Program-made: the position numbers and the translations under genes | Shown: positions 27,016 through 36,110 of the stretch, piece by piece | How the letters are laid out: every line of letters begins with the position of its first letter | How positions within the stretch are numbered: the first letter of the stretch is position 1 | Notes under the pieces: generated by a model | Database searches by the model: none | The model's input: the letters and a program-made list of their open reading frames with translations, nothing else | Told to the model about the DNA's origin: nothing | NCBI RefSeq assembly: GCF_022179465.1 | Contig: NZ_BPQV01000003.1 | Span: 186,001 to 250,000, forward strand | DNA length: 64,000 nt | Reading direction: 5' to 3' | Source: Methylobacterium organophilum | GTDB taxonomy: Bacteria > Pseudomonadota > Alphaproteobacteria > Rhizobiales > Beijerinckiaceae

Positions 27016-28140
27016 ATGTCCGGCCACAGCTACCGCTTCGGCATCGAGGAAGAGTACTTTCTGGCCGATGCCGAGACCCGCGGGACGCCGCGCCGCTCGG
27101 TGAAGCCCTTCCATACGGAGGCCGGCGAGGCCCTGCCCGAGATCGGGCGCGAATTGCTCCAGTGCCAGGTCGAGGTCTGCACGCCGCCCTCGACCGCCTT
27201 CGGGGCGGCCCGCGACGTGCTCGCGCGCCAGCGGGACAAGCTCGCCGAGATTGCGGGGCGGCACGGCCTGCTCGTCTTCGCGGCCGGCACCCATCCGGTG
27301 GCGGACTGGGCGCGGCAATTGCCCACCAAGGGCGACCGCTACCGCGGCATCCTGCGCGATGTCGGGCTCGCCGGGCGGCGCAGCCTGATCTGCGGCATGC
27401 ATGTCCATGTCGAGGTGGCCGAACCGGAGGCCCGCGTCGACCTGATGAACCGGCTCCTGCCGTTCCAGCCCCTGCTCTTCGCGCTCTCGGCCTCCTCGCC
27501 CTTCTGGCAGGGCAAGCCGACCGGGCTCTCCGCCTACCGCCTCAGCGCCTTCGGCGAGCTGCCCCGCACCGGCCTGCCGGAGCTGATCGCGGATGCGGCC
27601 GATTACGCGCGCTACATCCGCATCATGACCAAGGCGGGCTCGATCCAGGATGCGAGCTACCTGTGGTGGTCGCTGCGCCCCTCGATCAAGTTCCCGACCC
27701 TGGAGCTGCGCATCGCCGACAGCTGCACCCGGCTCGACGACGCCCTCGTCATCGCCGCCCTGTTCCGCTGCCTGGTGCGCCTCGTCGAGCGCCGGCCGGC
27801 GCTGAATGCCGGCCTCACCGGCGTCTCCCGGGCGCTCGCGGCGGAGAACCTCTGGCGGGCGCAGCGCAGCGGCGTCGAAGCGGAGTTGATCGACGAGGCC
27901 TCCGAGGAGGCCTTCCCCTTCTCGGACTATCTCGCCAGCGTGCTCTCCCTCGTGGCGGAGGATGCCGAGGCCCTCGGCTGCGCGGCGGAGATCGAGGGCG
28001 CCCAGCGGATCCTGCGGGAGGGCACCAGCGCCGACCGGCAGATCGCGGTGTTCGAGGCGGCCCGCGGCGGCGAGACCAGCAACCGGCAGGCCCTCGACGC
28101 GGTGGTCGACTGGCTCGCCGAGACCTCCCGCAGCGCCTGA
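27016..28140 (+). CDS. GCS2-family carboxylate-amine ligase (YbdK-like)
   Basis: A 374-residue glutamate-cysteine-ligase type 2 protein. FGIEEEYFL (8-16) is the metal/ATP-binding start of the family; GMHVHVEVAE (about 129-138) and SLRPSIKFPTLELRIAD (about 216-232) are its other signatures. E. coli YbdK has weak gamma-glutamylcysteine synthetase activity; the true substrate in this organism is unknown. GTG (27013) and ATG (27016) are adjacent; I use the ATG with AGGGGATAGG before it. It lies 81 nt after the DHFR-like gene. Confidence 0.88.
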   Translation: MSGHSYRFGIEEEYFLADAETRGTPRRSVKPFHTEAGEALPEIGRELLQCQVEVCTPPSTAFGAARDVLARQRDKLAEIAGRHGLLVFAAGTHPVADWARQLPTKGDRYRGILRDVGLAGRRSLICGMHVHVEVAEPEARVDLMNRLLPFQPLLFALSASSPFWQGKPTGLSAYRLSAFGELPRTGLPELIADAADYARYIRIMTKAGSIQDASYLWWSLRPSIKFPTLELRIADSCTRLDDALVIAALFRCLVRLVERRPALNAGLTGVSRALAAENLWRAQRSGVEAELIDEASEEAFPFSDYLASVLSLVAEDAEALGCAAEIEGAQRILREGTSADRQIAVFEAARGGETSNRQALDAVVDWLAETSRSA

Positions 28141-28491
28141 GGCGCCATCAGCAGTTTATGTGCGATTGCAAATACACGCGATCAGTTTCATGGTCCGTTA
28201 GCCCTGCCTCGGCCGAGATCAGCCGCGAATTCCTCGATCGTTAACCCTCCATCGAACGTGTATTTCCTCGATCCTCTTCCGGATCGACACGACAATACTT
28301 GAGTAAGGCGCGAGGCCTTATCCAGCCTTCAAGCGCGACACCCGCGCTGCATCGGGACATCGGTCGGGGCCATTGCCGCCGCCGTCGCCGGGATCGCCGC
28401 GACGGGCGGGCGGTCCCGCGCGGCTTCCAGATGCTCACGGCAGCGCCCGCACCCCGCGCGGCGCAGGAAGGTTGGAAGGTCTGGAAGTCCC
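28141..28491. other. intergenic region, nothing clear
   Basis: About 350 nt of mixed composition between the GCS2 gene and the lipoprotein gene. Only a short hairpin (TAAGGC-N5-GCCTTA, about 28304-28320) was seen; no promoter or RNA gene could be supported. Confidence 0.35.
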
Positions 28492-28851
28492 ATGCGTTTC
28501 ATGAATGGTCGCCTGAACGGGCAGCGGCGCGCCCACGCGGCGGAGCGGCAGGGCTCCGGTCGGAGCACGGCTTCGTTCGTGAGCCGGCTCGCCCTCGTCG
28601 CCGCCTGCACCCTCTCCGTCACGGCCTGCGTCAGCCCCAAGGAGCAGCGGGCCATGGATCAGAACCAGTGTCTCGGCTTCGGCTTCGAGCCGGGCACCGA
28701 CGCCTTCGCCCAATGCATGATGGGTGTGACGCAGCACCGCGAGGCGCTGGCGCAAGAGCGAAACCTCGCCCTGCAGCACCAGAACATGGTGCGGTTCTGG
28801 CAGAACGAGCGCGAGTGGGAAGAGCGCCGCCGCGCCAATCTCGCCCGCTGA
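28492..28851 (+). CDS. putative small lipoprotein
   Basis: A hypothetical protein of 119 residues from the ATG at 28492. Residues 30-46 (VSRLALVAACTLSVTAC) form a hydrophobic stretch with the lipobox VTAC, so Cys46 would be lipidated. A GTG at 28579 would give a textbook 17-residue lipoprotein signal and has GGAG in front of it, so it may be the real start. The mature part has two more Cys and an acidic, Gln/Arg-rich C-terminus (EWEERRRANLAR) that is likely helical. No family recognised. Confidence 0.6.
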   Translation: MRFMNGRLNGQRRAHAAERQGSGRSTASFVSRLALVAACTLSVTACVSPKEQRAMDQNQCLGFGFEPGTDAFAQCMMGVTQHREALAQERNLALQHQNMVRFWQNEREWEERRRANLAR

Positions 28852-28924
28852 GGCGGCCTTCGGGCGATCGGAGCCGGCCGAACCGGCCCGATCGTCCGGG
28901 ACGCCACCATTCTTGGAGTGACCG

Positions 28925-29149
28925 ATGACTGAGGAATTCCGCGGCCCGCGCTACCCGACCGGCGCGATCATGAGCCTGGCCGTCCTGATCGGGATCGCGG
29001 CTTGGCTGTCGACCGCGAAGCCGAGCTACTTCATCCTGGCGGCGCTGGTCAGCATGATCGCCTTCAGCGTTCTCTACAGCCTCGTGCGCAAGCGCCTCGG
29101 CTGGCGGCCGCTGGATCTCGAGGCGCTGCCCAACCTCCCCTTCATCTGA
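28925..29149 (+). CDS. small membrane protein
   Basis: A 74-residue hypothetical protein with two predicted membrane helices (about 14-29 and 33-52) and a basic loop KRLGWRPLD after the second. It begins 73 nt after the lipoprotein gene, with TTGGAGTGACCG upstream of the ATG. It converges with the cytochrome b561 gene, the coding ends overlapping by 8 bp. Function unknown. Confidence 0.65.
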   Translation: MTEEFRGPRYPTGAIMSLAVLIGIAAWLSTAKPSYFILAALVSMIAFSVLYSLVRKRLGWRPLDLEALPNLPFI

Positions 29150-29756
29150 GCGGGAGGGTGTCCGGCAGCGGCGGGAGCCTGCGCGGGTCCTGCTCCGGCA
29201 GCATTCGGTCGAGGACGAAGTCGCGGCGGATGGCGACGTGCCAGACGGTCGCGAGGATGTGCAGCAGCACCAGCGCGTAGACCGCCCATTGACCCGCGAG
29301 GTGCGCCTTCTCGAAGGCCTCGTGCAACTCGGGGTTCTTCTCGAAGCCCGGGATGGAGAACAGCCAGAAATACGGCAGCGGATTGCCGTTGAAGGCGCTG
29401 AGCAGGAAGCCGGTGACCGGCATGATCAGGAAGATCGCGTAGAGCAGCCAGTGATTGATCCTGGCGAGAAGCGCCAGGCTGCGCGACTCGGTCGTCTCGG
29501 GCGGCGGGGGATTCAGGGCCCGCCACAGGATGCGCAGGGCCACGATCGCGAAGATCGTCAGGCCGACCGACTTGTGCAGGGTGAAGACGACCGGCTTGGC
29601 CGCCGCGTCCCTGGCGAGGCTGGTGCCGATCCAGGCGAGCGGCAGCACCGCCACCACCAGGGCCGACGTGAGCCAGTGCAGGGCCTGGGCGACCCCGCCG
29701 TAGCGGGGAACGGTCGGCGGCGCGGTGCCGAGGGGCGCCATGGACTGCAGGGGCAT
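29142..29756 (-). CDS. cytochrome b561
   Basis: Inner-membrane di-haem b cytochrome of the YodB/CybB type that passes electrons from the quinone pool, probably to a periplasmic acceptor. In 204 residues there are four membrane helices with haem-ligand histidines in QALHWLTSALVV, VFTLHKSVGL, RINHWLLYAIF and VLLHILATVWHVAIR. AAGGA lies 5 nt before the ATG at 29756; an ATG at 29762 and a longer frame to 29822 also exist. Monocistronic. Confidence 0.9.
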   Translation of the reverse strand: MPLQSMAPLGTAPPTVPRYGGVAQALHWLTSALVVAVLPLAWIGTSLARDAAAKPVVFTLHKSVGLTIFAIVALRILWRALNPPPPETTESRSLALLARINHWLLYAIFLIMPVTGFLLSAFNGNPLPYFWLFSIPGFEKNPELHEAFEKAHLAGQWAVYALVLLHILATVWHVAIRRDFVLDRMLPEQDPRRLPPLPDTLPLR

Positions 29757-29896
29757 GGACATCCTTATCCGCCACGCGCCCACACGCATCGTCCGGGCCG
29801 TGACGGGCTCCCGGTCCGCCAAGCTTATTTAGAGCAATTTTAAACGGCAGCGTAGCCCCGAGGACGGGATGCCGCGGCCCAGGCGCGGCCCCCGGC

Positions 29897-30649
29897 TCAG
29901 ATCGCGGCGGCGGAATCGCCGTCCACCGCCGGGTCCTCGTCCTTGACGGTGTCCCTGCGCCGGCCGCGGCCGGGGCGACGGTCGAGAAAGGCGCGGCCCA
30001 GGGCGCGGAAGGGCGCGGCGAGGCGGCGGGCATCCTCCGCCCGCTCCATGAAGCGCTCGCCGCGGCGGATCTCCTGGTCCAGCCGGGCCATGGTACGGGC
30101 GAGCGCCGGGTCGTCGTCCTCCAGCCAGACCTCGACGGTGCGGGCGAAGGCGATCACCACGCCCTGCAGCTTCACCCGCCCGAGCGGTCCCTCCGTGTCG
30201 ATGCCGGCCGCCGCCAGCATGTAACGATGCGAGTTGAGGGCCACGTTGTTCAGCGCCATCAGGGAGAGCGGGTCGGCCCGCAGCGCGTAGGCGATGCGGC
30301 GCAGGGCCGGCTTGTAGGGCGCCATGGCGTCGAGCCGGCGCATCAGCACGTCGAAGAGGCGCTCGCGGGTCGGCTCATCGGCGAGGTCGGTCGCCTCCTC
30401 CTCCAGCACCTTCCTGTCGATGATCCGCGACAGGCCGCCGAGGATGGCGCCCTTGGACGGGAACAGCTCCCGCAATTCGGCGAGACTCAGCCCGGCCTCG
30501 CGGGCCACGTCCCCGACCTCGATGTCGTTCCAGGGCTGCTCGGCGGCGAGCCGCATCAGCGCCTCGACGGCGGCTTCGCGGGGATTGGGCTTGGCCGATT
30601 TCCCCTTCGCGGCCTTGGCCACGGGCTTCGGATCGGGATTCGCTTCCAT
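29897..30649 (-). CDS. TetR-family transcriptional regulator
   Basis: A 250-residue protein with an N-terminal basic tail (1-22), then a TetR DNA-binding helix-turn-helix (about 23-65: DIEVGDVAREAGLSLAELRELFPSKGAIL) and a long helical ligand domain. The C-terminus is Arg-rich and acidic. Many members in this order are annotated as TetR or COQ9-like; the latter fold is related. No gene it controls is evident; cytochrome b561 (same strand, downstream) and the divergent glycosyltransferase gene are candidates. Confidence 0.85.
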   Translation of the reverse strand: MEANPDPKPVAKAAKGKSAKPNPREAAVEALMRLAAEQPWNDIEVGDVAREAGLSLAELRELFPSKGAILGGLSRIIDRKVLEEEATDLADEPTRERLFDVLMRRLDAMAPYKPALRRIAYALRADPLSLMALNNVALNSHRYMLAAAGIDTEGPLGRVKLQGVVIAFARTVEVWLEDDDPALARTMARLDQEIRRGERFMERAEDARRLAAPFRALGRAFLDRRPGRGRRRDTVKDEDPAVDGDSAAAI

Positions 30650-30849
30650 GGTCGCGCTCCGTCTCTGGCTGAGTGTCGCGGACCGGGACGGGCCGCCTCA
30701 TCGGGCCTTACTTAAGCCCACTCGCGCCCGCTTGCAGGGACAAGGCGGAAATCAGGGCTGTGCATCAAACCGATTCTTAAAAGGCCTGCCTCCATAGCAG
30801 GGGATGATCCGGGTGGTCCGCCGCCCGGCCCCGGCAGACGGAGGCCCCG

Positions 30850-31974
30850 ATGCTCCACGCCCCGATCGTTGCCGAGCGCAGGCTCGTCCCTGACGACGCC
30901 CCCCTCGAGCTCGCCGTCATCATCCCCACGCGCAACGAGGCGGGCAATGTCCGCCGTCTGCTCGCCGGGCTCGAAGCGGCCCTCGCGACGATCTCCTGGG
31001 AAGCGATCTTCGTCGACGACGATTCGCCGGACGGCACCGCCGCGCTGGTGCGCGAGATCGGCCGGAGCAATGTTCGGGTGCGCGTCCTCCAGCGGGTCGG
31101 ACGGCGCGGCCTGTCCTCCGCCGTGATCGAAGGCATGCTCGCCACCTCCGCCCCCGTGCTCGCGGTGATCGACGGCGACGGCCAGCACGACGAGACCCTG
31201 CTGCCCCGCCTCTACGCGGCCGTGCGCGACGGCCACGACCTCGCGGTCGGCTCCCGCTACGTCGAGGGCGGCGGTATCGGCGACTGGGATTCGGGCCGCG
31301 CCGCGGCGAGCCGCTGGGCGACGCAGCTCGCCCGCAAGATGACCCGAACCCGCCTGAGCGATCCGATGAGCGGCTTCTTCGTCCTGCGCCGCGAGGTCCT
31401 GGAGGCGGCCCTGCCGCGCCTGTCCGGCACCGGCTTCAAGATCCTGCTCGATCTCGTCGCCTCCTCGCCGGAGCCCCTCCGCATGACCGAAGTGCCCTAC
31501 ACCTTCCGGAGCCGCACGGTGGGCGAGAGCAAGCTCGATTCCGCCGTCGTCCTCGAATACCTGAACCTGCTCATCGACAAGACCGTGGGCCGCTTCCTGC
31601 CGCCCCGGCTGATCCGCTTCCTGCTGGTGGGCGGCCTCGGTCTCGGCGTGCACCTCGCCGTGCTCGGCCTCGGGCTGGCCCTCACCGCCCCCTTCGCCGC
31701 GGCCCAGGCCTTCGCCGTCTGGGCGGCGATGACCTTCAATTTCAGCCTCAACAACGTCTTCACCTACCGCGACCGGCGCCTGCGCGGCTGGCGGCTGCTG
31801 CCGGGCCTACTGAGCTTCTACGCGGTCTGCGGGATCGGGGCCCTCGGCAATGTCGGCGTCGGCACCTGGGTGCACGGGACGCAGCAGATCTGGTGGATCG
31901 CGGGCATCGCCGGCGCGGTGATCGGCGCGGTCTGGAACTTCGCCGCCGCGAGCGTGGTGACATGGCGGCGCTGA
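30850..31974 (+). CDS. glycosyltransferase family 2 with C-terminal GtrA-like domain
   Basis: A 374-residue membrane-associated sugar transferase of the dolichol-phosphate-mannose synthase type. IIPTRNEAGNVRRLL (about 21-35), FVDDDSPDGT (about 54-63) and IDGDGQHDE (about 109-117; DxD-like) form the GT-A nucleotide-sugar site; residues about 250-370 are four membrane helices of GtrA type. It probably makes a polyprenyl-phosphate sugar used by the next gene or a similar transferase. It overlaps the downstream gene by 13 nt. Confidence 0.9.
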   Translation: MLHAPIVAERRLVPDDAPLELAVIIPTRNEAGNVRRLLAGLEAALATISWEAIFVDDDSPDGTAALVREIGRSNVRVRVLQRVGRRGLSSAVIEGMLATSAPVLAVIDGDGQHDETLLPRLYAAVRDGHDLAVGSRYVEGGGIGDWDSGRAAASRWATQLARKMTRTRLSDPMSGFFVLRREVLEAALPRLSGTGFKILLDLVASSPEPLRMTEVPYTFRSRTVGESKLDSAVVLEYLNLLIDKTVGRFLPPRLIRFLLVGGLGLGVHLAVLGLGLALTAPFAAAQAFAVWAAMTFNFSLNNVFTYRDRRLRGWRLLPGLLSFYAVCGIGALGNVGVGTWVHGTQQIWWIAGIAGAVIGAVWNFAAASVVTWRR

Positions 31975-33080
31975 CCGCGGCGCCGGTTCCGGCGGCGTCG
32001 CGGCCCTCCCTACCCGCGAGCCGCCTCGCCCGCCTGCCGGCCCTCGCGGCCCGGGCTCTCCTGGCCGGGCTCGCGGCGCTGATGGTCTACGGGCTCGCCC
32101 TCTCCTTCGCGCCGAACGCCGGAATGGTCCGGACCTCGCCCGACCCCGAGCAGACCGACGTGAAGCTCTACACGGCGATCGCCGAGCGCGTCGCCGCGGG
32201 CGAGGGCTACTACACCGCCGCCCTCGCCGAGCAGCGCCAGCGCGGCTACCCGCTCAAGCCCTTCGTAACGGTGCGCCTGCCCACCCTCGCCCTGTTGCAG
32301 GCGCGGATCGGGATCGAAGCGGCCCAGCGCGTCCTGTGCGGCCTCGCGGCCCTGGCCGCCCTCGTCATGGCGTTCCGCCTGTTCCGGGATCTCGGCCCCG
32401 GCCGCGCCCTGGCCGCCGCCATCGCGCTCACCGTCGTCGGGTTGCTGCCCTTCGGCGTCCCGGTCTTCGGCTTCTGGCACGAGGCCTGGGCCTCGGTGCT
32501 GGTGGTGCTGTCGCTGGCCTGCCGCAGCCGGGAGCGCTGGATCGGGAGCGTGCTGATCGGCTTCGTGGCGGTCGCCTTCCGCGAGCTCGCCCTGCCCTAT
32601 CTCTGCGTCATGGCCTTCGTGGCGCTGGTCGAGGGCAACCGGCGGGAGGCGCTGGCCTGGATCGCCGCCATCCTCGCCTTCGCCGGGCTCCTCGCCGCCC
32701 ATGCCCTGACGCTCAGCCACCTCGTGACCGCGGCCGACCCCGCCTCGCCCGGATGGAGCGCGGCCGGCGGGTGGCCCTTCGTGCTGAGCATGATCGGCGC
32801 CTGCACGCTCCTCACCCTGGCGCCGTTCCCGCTGGTCGCCCTGGTGGCACCCCTCTGCCTGCTGGGCTGGGCCGCCTGGCCCGGCGGCCTCGGCCTGCGG
32901 GTCGCCCTGCTGCTCGGCGGGCTGAGCCTCGCCTTCATGCTGATCGGACGCCCGGACAATTTCTACTGGGGGATGATGCTGGCGCCGCTGCTCTTCACGG
33001 GGCTCGCGGCCCTGCCCTCCGGCCTGCGCGACCTCGTTCACGCCGCGCGGGGACAGGCGCAGCCGCGGATCGCGGCCTGA
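31962..33080 (+). CDS. multi-pass membrane protein, possible lipid-linked-sugar glycosyltransferase (GT-C-like)
   Basis: A 372-residue protein with about nine hydrophobic helices. After the first helix comes a periplasmic segment with Asp/Glu residues (RTSPDPEQTDVKLYTAIAERV), as in GT-C enzymes that use polyprenyl-phosphate sugars, but no family motif was recognised with certainty. The gene overlaps the GT2-GtrA gene by 13 nt, which suggests joint action. I start at the ATG at 31962; the upstream extension lies within the previous gene. Confidence 0.65.
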   Translation: MAALTAAPVPAASRPSLPASRLARLPALAARALLAGLAALMVYGLALSFAPNAGMVRTSPDPEQTDVKLYTAIAERVAAGEGYYTAALAEQRQRGYPLKPFVTVRLPTLALLQARIGIEAAQRVLCGLAALAALVMAFRLFRDLGPGRALAAAIALTVVGLLPFGVPVFGFWHEAWASVLVVLSLACRSRERWIGSVLIGFVAVAFRELALPYLCVMAFVALVEGNRREALAWIAAILAFAGLLAAHALTLSHLVTAADPASPGWSAAGGWPFVLSMIGACTLLTLAPFPLVALVAPLCLLGWAAWPGGLGLRVALLLGGLSLAFMLIGRPDNFYWGMMLAPLLFTGLAALPSGLRDLVHAARGQAQPRIAA

Positions 33081-33169
33081 CCCACGCCGCCCGGGCGACC
33101 GCTCCGATCGAACGGGGCTCCCCTCGTCCGACCGACCGGGAAAAGAAGCGCCCGACCCGCCGGCTTCGA

Positions 33170-33991
33170 TCAGCCGGAAAGCTCGGCCGCCCGGCGGGCC
33201 GCCGCGGCCACGGCCTCCCGCATCAGATCCGGCATGGCGCCCTCGCGCATCAGCACCGCCAGGGCCGCCGCGGTGGTGCCGCCCGGCGAGGTCACGTCCC
33301 GCCGCAGCTGTCCCGCCTCCGTGCCGGTGGCCTCGAGCAGCGCCCCCGCCCCGGACACCGTGGCGCGGGCGAGCCGCGCGGCCGTCTCGGCGGGCAGGCC
33401 CGCCGCGATCCCGGCCGCGGCCAGGGTCTCGGCGAGCAGGAAGACATAGGCCGGCCCCGAGCCGGACAGGGCCGTCACCGCGTCGATCAGCCCCTCGTCG
33501 TCGAGCCACTCCACCAAGCCGGAACAGGCCAGCAGGGCCTCCGCCGCCGCGCGCTGGCCGGGGGAGACCTCCGGGCTTGCCACGGCGCCGGTGGCGCCCC
33601 GGCCGATGCTGGCCGGCAGGTTCGGCATGGTGCGCACGACGCAGGCGAGGCCCGGAAGGCGGGCCTTGAGATCGGCGATGGTCTTGCCCGCGAGGACCGA
33701 GACGAGGAGCGTGCCCGGGCCGACGAACGGGGCCAGCGCGGCAGCGGCCTCGGCCAGCCCCTGCGGCTTGATCGCCAGCACCAGCGTCTCGGCCGGGGCG
33801 GGCGCGGCCGGGTTCACGGCGATGCCGCGCTCGGCGCAGAGCATCGCCATCTCGGGAGAGAGATGCGGGTCGACGACCGTGGTGCGGGCGGGATCGAGGC
33901 CGCCGGCGAGCCAGCCCCGCAGCATGGCCCCGCCCATCTTGCCCGCGCCGAAGAGGGTCAGCGAGGCGGGCAGGCCGGTGACGTTCGCCAT
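33170..33991 (-). CDS. proC: pyrroline-5-carboxylate reductase
   Basis: Last enzyme of proline synthesis; reduces 1-pyrroline-5-carboxylate with NAD(P)H. The 273 residues start with the Rossmann motif LTLFGAGKMGGAML (about 11-24). VVRTMPNLPASIGRG (about 118-132) and the C-terminal signature region ALSGSGPAYVFLLAE ... DVTSPGGTT are characteristic. The true start is the ATG at 33991 (MANVTGLPAS), 8 nt after the end of the YbjN gene, so the two are co-transcribed. Confidence 0.95.
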   Translation of the reverse strand: MANVTGLPASLTLFGAGKMGGAMLRGWLAGGLDPARTTVVDPHLSPEMAMLCAERGIAVNPAAPAPAETLVLAIKPQGLAEAAAALAPFVGPGTLLVSVLAGKTIADLKARLPGLACVVRTMPNLPASIGRGATGAVASPEVSPGQRAAAEALLACSGLVEWLDDEGLIDAVTALSGSGPAYVFLLAETLAAAGIAAGLPAETAARLARATVSGAGALLEATGTEAGQLRRDVTSPGGTTAAALAVLMREGAMPDLMREAVAAAARRAAELSG

Positions 33992-33999
33992 CGCCCCGC

Positions 34000-34503
34000 T
34001 CAGGCCTCGCCCTCGGTCTCGAACAGGACGGCGTCCAGGGATTCCCGGGCGCTCTTGCCGGCCCAGATCACGAACTGGAAGGCCTGGTAGTAGCGCTCGC
34101 AGGCATCGGTCGCGCTCTTCATCAGCATGGCGCATTGGCCCTGCGTCGGCGCGATGCCGCCGGTCAGCAGCAGGGAGTGGCGGAACATCACGACGCTGTC
34201 GGTCGACCAGAGATCGAAATGGCCGATCCAGAGCTGCTCGTTGACGAGGGTGACGAGCTTCAGCACCTCGGTCCGGCGCCGCTCCGGCACCTTGAGGTCG
34301 AAGGCGGAAGCGACGTGCAGCGCCTCGACGTCTTCGATCCAGGTGAAGGCGATGTGGTAATCCGTCCAGCGGCCCTGGACCGAGACCGACATCTCGTCGG
34401 CTTCCGCCCGGTCGAACATCCAGTCGCGCAGGGAGGCGATGCGTTCGACGACGTCGAGCGGGTGCTCGGGCCGGTCGTGATCTTCGATCTGGAGCTGGTT
34501 CAT
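34000..34503 (-). CDS. YbjN domain-containing protein
   Basis: A 167-residue alpha/beta protein of the YbjN family, with a fold like type III secretion chaperones. Typical segments are HIAFTWIEDVEALHVASAFDL and LWIGHFDLWSTDSVVMFRHSL. The role is not settled; in E. coli YbjN affects motility and stress responses. It is first in a two-gene unit with proC. Confidence 0.85.
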   Translation of the reverse strand: MNQLQIEDHDRPEHPLDVVERIASLRDWMFDRAEADEMSVSVQGRWTDYHIAFTWIEDVEALHVASAFDLKVPERRRTEVLKLVTLVNEQLWIGHFDLWSTDSVVMFRHSLLLTGGIAPTQGQCAMLMKSATDACERYYQAFQFVIWAGKSARESLDAVLFETEGEA

Positions 34504-34796
34504 GGCGATCCAAGTTGTCGGCCGGTCGAGTCATGTCGAAACGGCCGGCGCAAAAGCAATTGCGGCCCGCAGATTGGGCAACCCAAGGTCGCGAACCTTC
34601 TCGCGAAGGTCTGCACCACGGATCATTTGACTCCGGCTGCGGTCCCGTCTTTCCGGTCGGGGCGAATCAGTGCTTTAGCGGTTATAACCTGCCCCGCCCG
34701 GAAGCTTCAAAGCTCCATTTGGGGTTGAGCGGTGGGCAACGCGCATTTCCACCGATCCTTCCTGTGCAAAATCACAGGCGGCCTCGAAGCCCGGGG

Positions 34797-35078
34797 TCAC
34801 ACCGCCTCGGAGCCGCCGGCCTTGGCTTCGAAGGCGCCGAGCTTGGTTTCGAGGGCGGCGACCCGGGTGGCGAGCGCCTCGTTCTGGGTCCGCAGCGAGG
34901 CGACGAGGTCGCGCAGCACGTCCACCTCCTCGCGGGTGGCGATGTCCATGTCGCGGATCAGGCGCTCGAACTGGCCCTTCACCAGGGTCTCGGCCTCCCG
35001 GCGCACGCCCTGGGCGGCACCGGCCGCATCGGTGAAGAGGCGGGCGAAATCGTCGAGGATGCGGTTCGGGCCCTGCAT
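34797..35078 (-). CDS. ubiK: UbiK-type accessory factor (BMFP family)
   Basis: A 93-residue membrane-associated coiled-coil protein. In Enterobacteria UbiK helps the aerobic ubiquinone biosynthesis complex and binds UbiJ. An amphipathic N-terminal helix (NRILDDFARLFTDAAG) and a long C-terminal leucine-heptad helix (about 45-85) fit that family. It starts with the ATG at 35078 and is divergent from the response regulator gene. Confidence 0.85.
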   Translation of the reverse strand: MQGPNRILDDFARLFTDAAGAAQGVRREAETLVKGQFERLIRDMDIATREEVDVLRDLVASLRTQNEALATRVAALETKLGAFEAKAGGSEAV

Positions 35079-35348
35079 GGTCGGTCTCCCTGGAGCGCCG
35101 CCCCGGCGGTTTCGCCGGAGGGCCGAATCAGTGTCCGCTCCGACATAGGAATCGGCGCGACTCCGGGCAATCGCCCCCGTGAAAGGGATTTCGGCTTTTC
35201 CCGCCCCGGTTTCGGCAGGTTTCCGAACATCTCGGAGCCGCGGTCCCGCAACATCGGGTTACAAGGTTTGTTTCCCGACTCTCTTCGATCCGCAGCCGGC
35301 GCCGGGCATAACACCCGACAGAGGGTCGCCTTTCACTGCAGACGGATC

Positions 35349-36080
35349 ATGAGCACCACCGCCGCCGCGCCCACGCCCCACATCCTCGTCGTCGAGGACG
35401 ACCGCGAGATCAGCGCCCTCGTCGCCCGCTACCTGCGCGCCAACGAGTGCCGGGTGACGCTCGCGGGCGACGGGAAGGAAATGGACCGGGTGCTGCTCGA
35501 CGCCCGGGTGGACCTGATCGTCCTCGACCTGATGCTGCCGGGCGAGGACGGCCTCAACCTGTGCCGGAGGCTGCGGGCCAACTCGTCCATCCCGATCATC
35601 ATGCTCACCGCGAAGTCGGAGGATGTCGATCGCATCGTCGGGCTCGAGATCGGCGCCGACGACTATCTCGGAAAGCCGTTCAACCCACGGGAGCTCCTGG
35701 CCCGCATCCGGGCAATCCTGCGGCGGGGCGCCGGCAGCGACCGCCAGGAGGACGATGGCCTGCGCAAGCTCCATTTCGCGGGCTGGACCCTGGATGCGGC
35801 CCTGCGCCAGGTTCTGAGCCCGGAGGGTGCCCGCATCTCCATCACCGGCGCCGAGTTCGATCTGCTCCACGCGCTCTGCCTGCGCCCGGGCCGGGTTCTC
35901 TCCCGCGACCAGCTGCTCGACCTGACCCAGGGCCGCGCCGCCGGCCCGTTCGAGCGCAGCATCGACGTGCTGGTCAGCCGGATTCGCCAGAAGATCGAGC
36001 GGGACCCGCGCAGCCCGGAGATCATCCGGACGATCCGTTCCGGCGGCTACCTGTTCGCGCCGGAGATCACACGATCATGA
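35349..36080 (+). CDS. OmpR/PhoB-type response regulator
   Basis: A 243-residue DNA-binding response regulator. The receiver domain has acidic EDD (16-18), phospho-acceptor Asp60 in LIVLDLMLPGEDG and Lys109 in GKPFNP. The winged-helix output domain (about 145-240) ends in DVLVSRIRQKIE ... IRSGGYLF. Its stop codon overlaps the first ATG of the relay to the histidine kinase downstream. The regulated genes cannot be read from the sequence. Confidence 0.95.
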   Translation: MSTTAAAPTPHILVVEDDREISALVARYLRANECRVTLAGDGKEMDRVLLDARVDLIVLDLMLPGEDGLNLCRRLRANSSIPIIMLTAKSEDVDRIVGLEIGADDYLGKPFNPRELLARIRAILRRGAGSDRQEDDGLRKLHFAGWTLDAALRQVLSPEGARISITGAEFDLLHALCLRPGRVLSRDQLLDLTQGRAAGPFERSIDVLVSRIRQKIERDPRSPEIIRTIRSGGYLFAPEITRS

Positions 36081-36110
36081 GTGCGGGGATCGCATGAGCG
36101 CGGGGATCGA
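36077..36110 (+). repeat. 17-bp tandem duplication at the kinase start, with 6-codon mini-ORF
   Basis: Two adjacent 17-bp copies begin at 36077 and 36094 (ATGAGTGCGGGGATCGC / ATGAGCGCGGGGATCGA, differing at two positions). The first ATG overlaps the response-regulator stop (ATGA) and opens a 6-codon frame (M-S-A-G-I-A) whose stop at 36095-36097 overlaps the kinase ATG at 36094 in the same way. Confidence 0.85.

Noticed and set aside
35079-35348. Regulatory RNA in the ubiK / response-regulator gap
   Set aside because: No stable hairpin followed by a T-run and no promoter pair was recognised.
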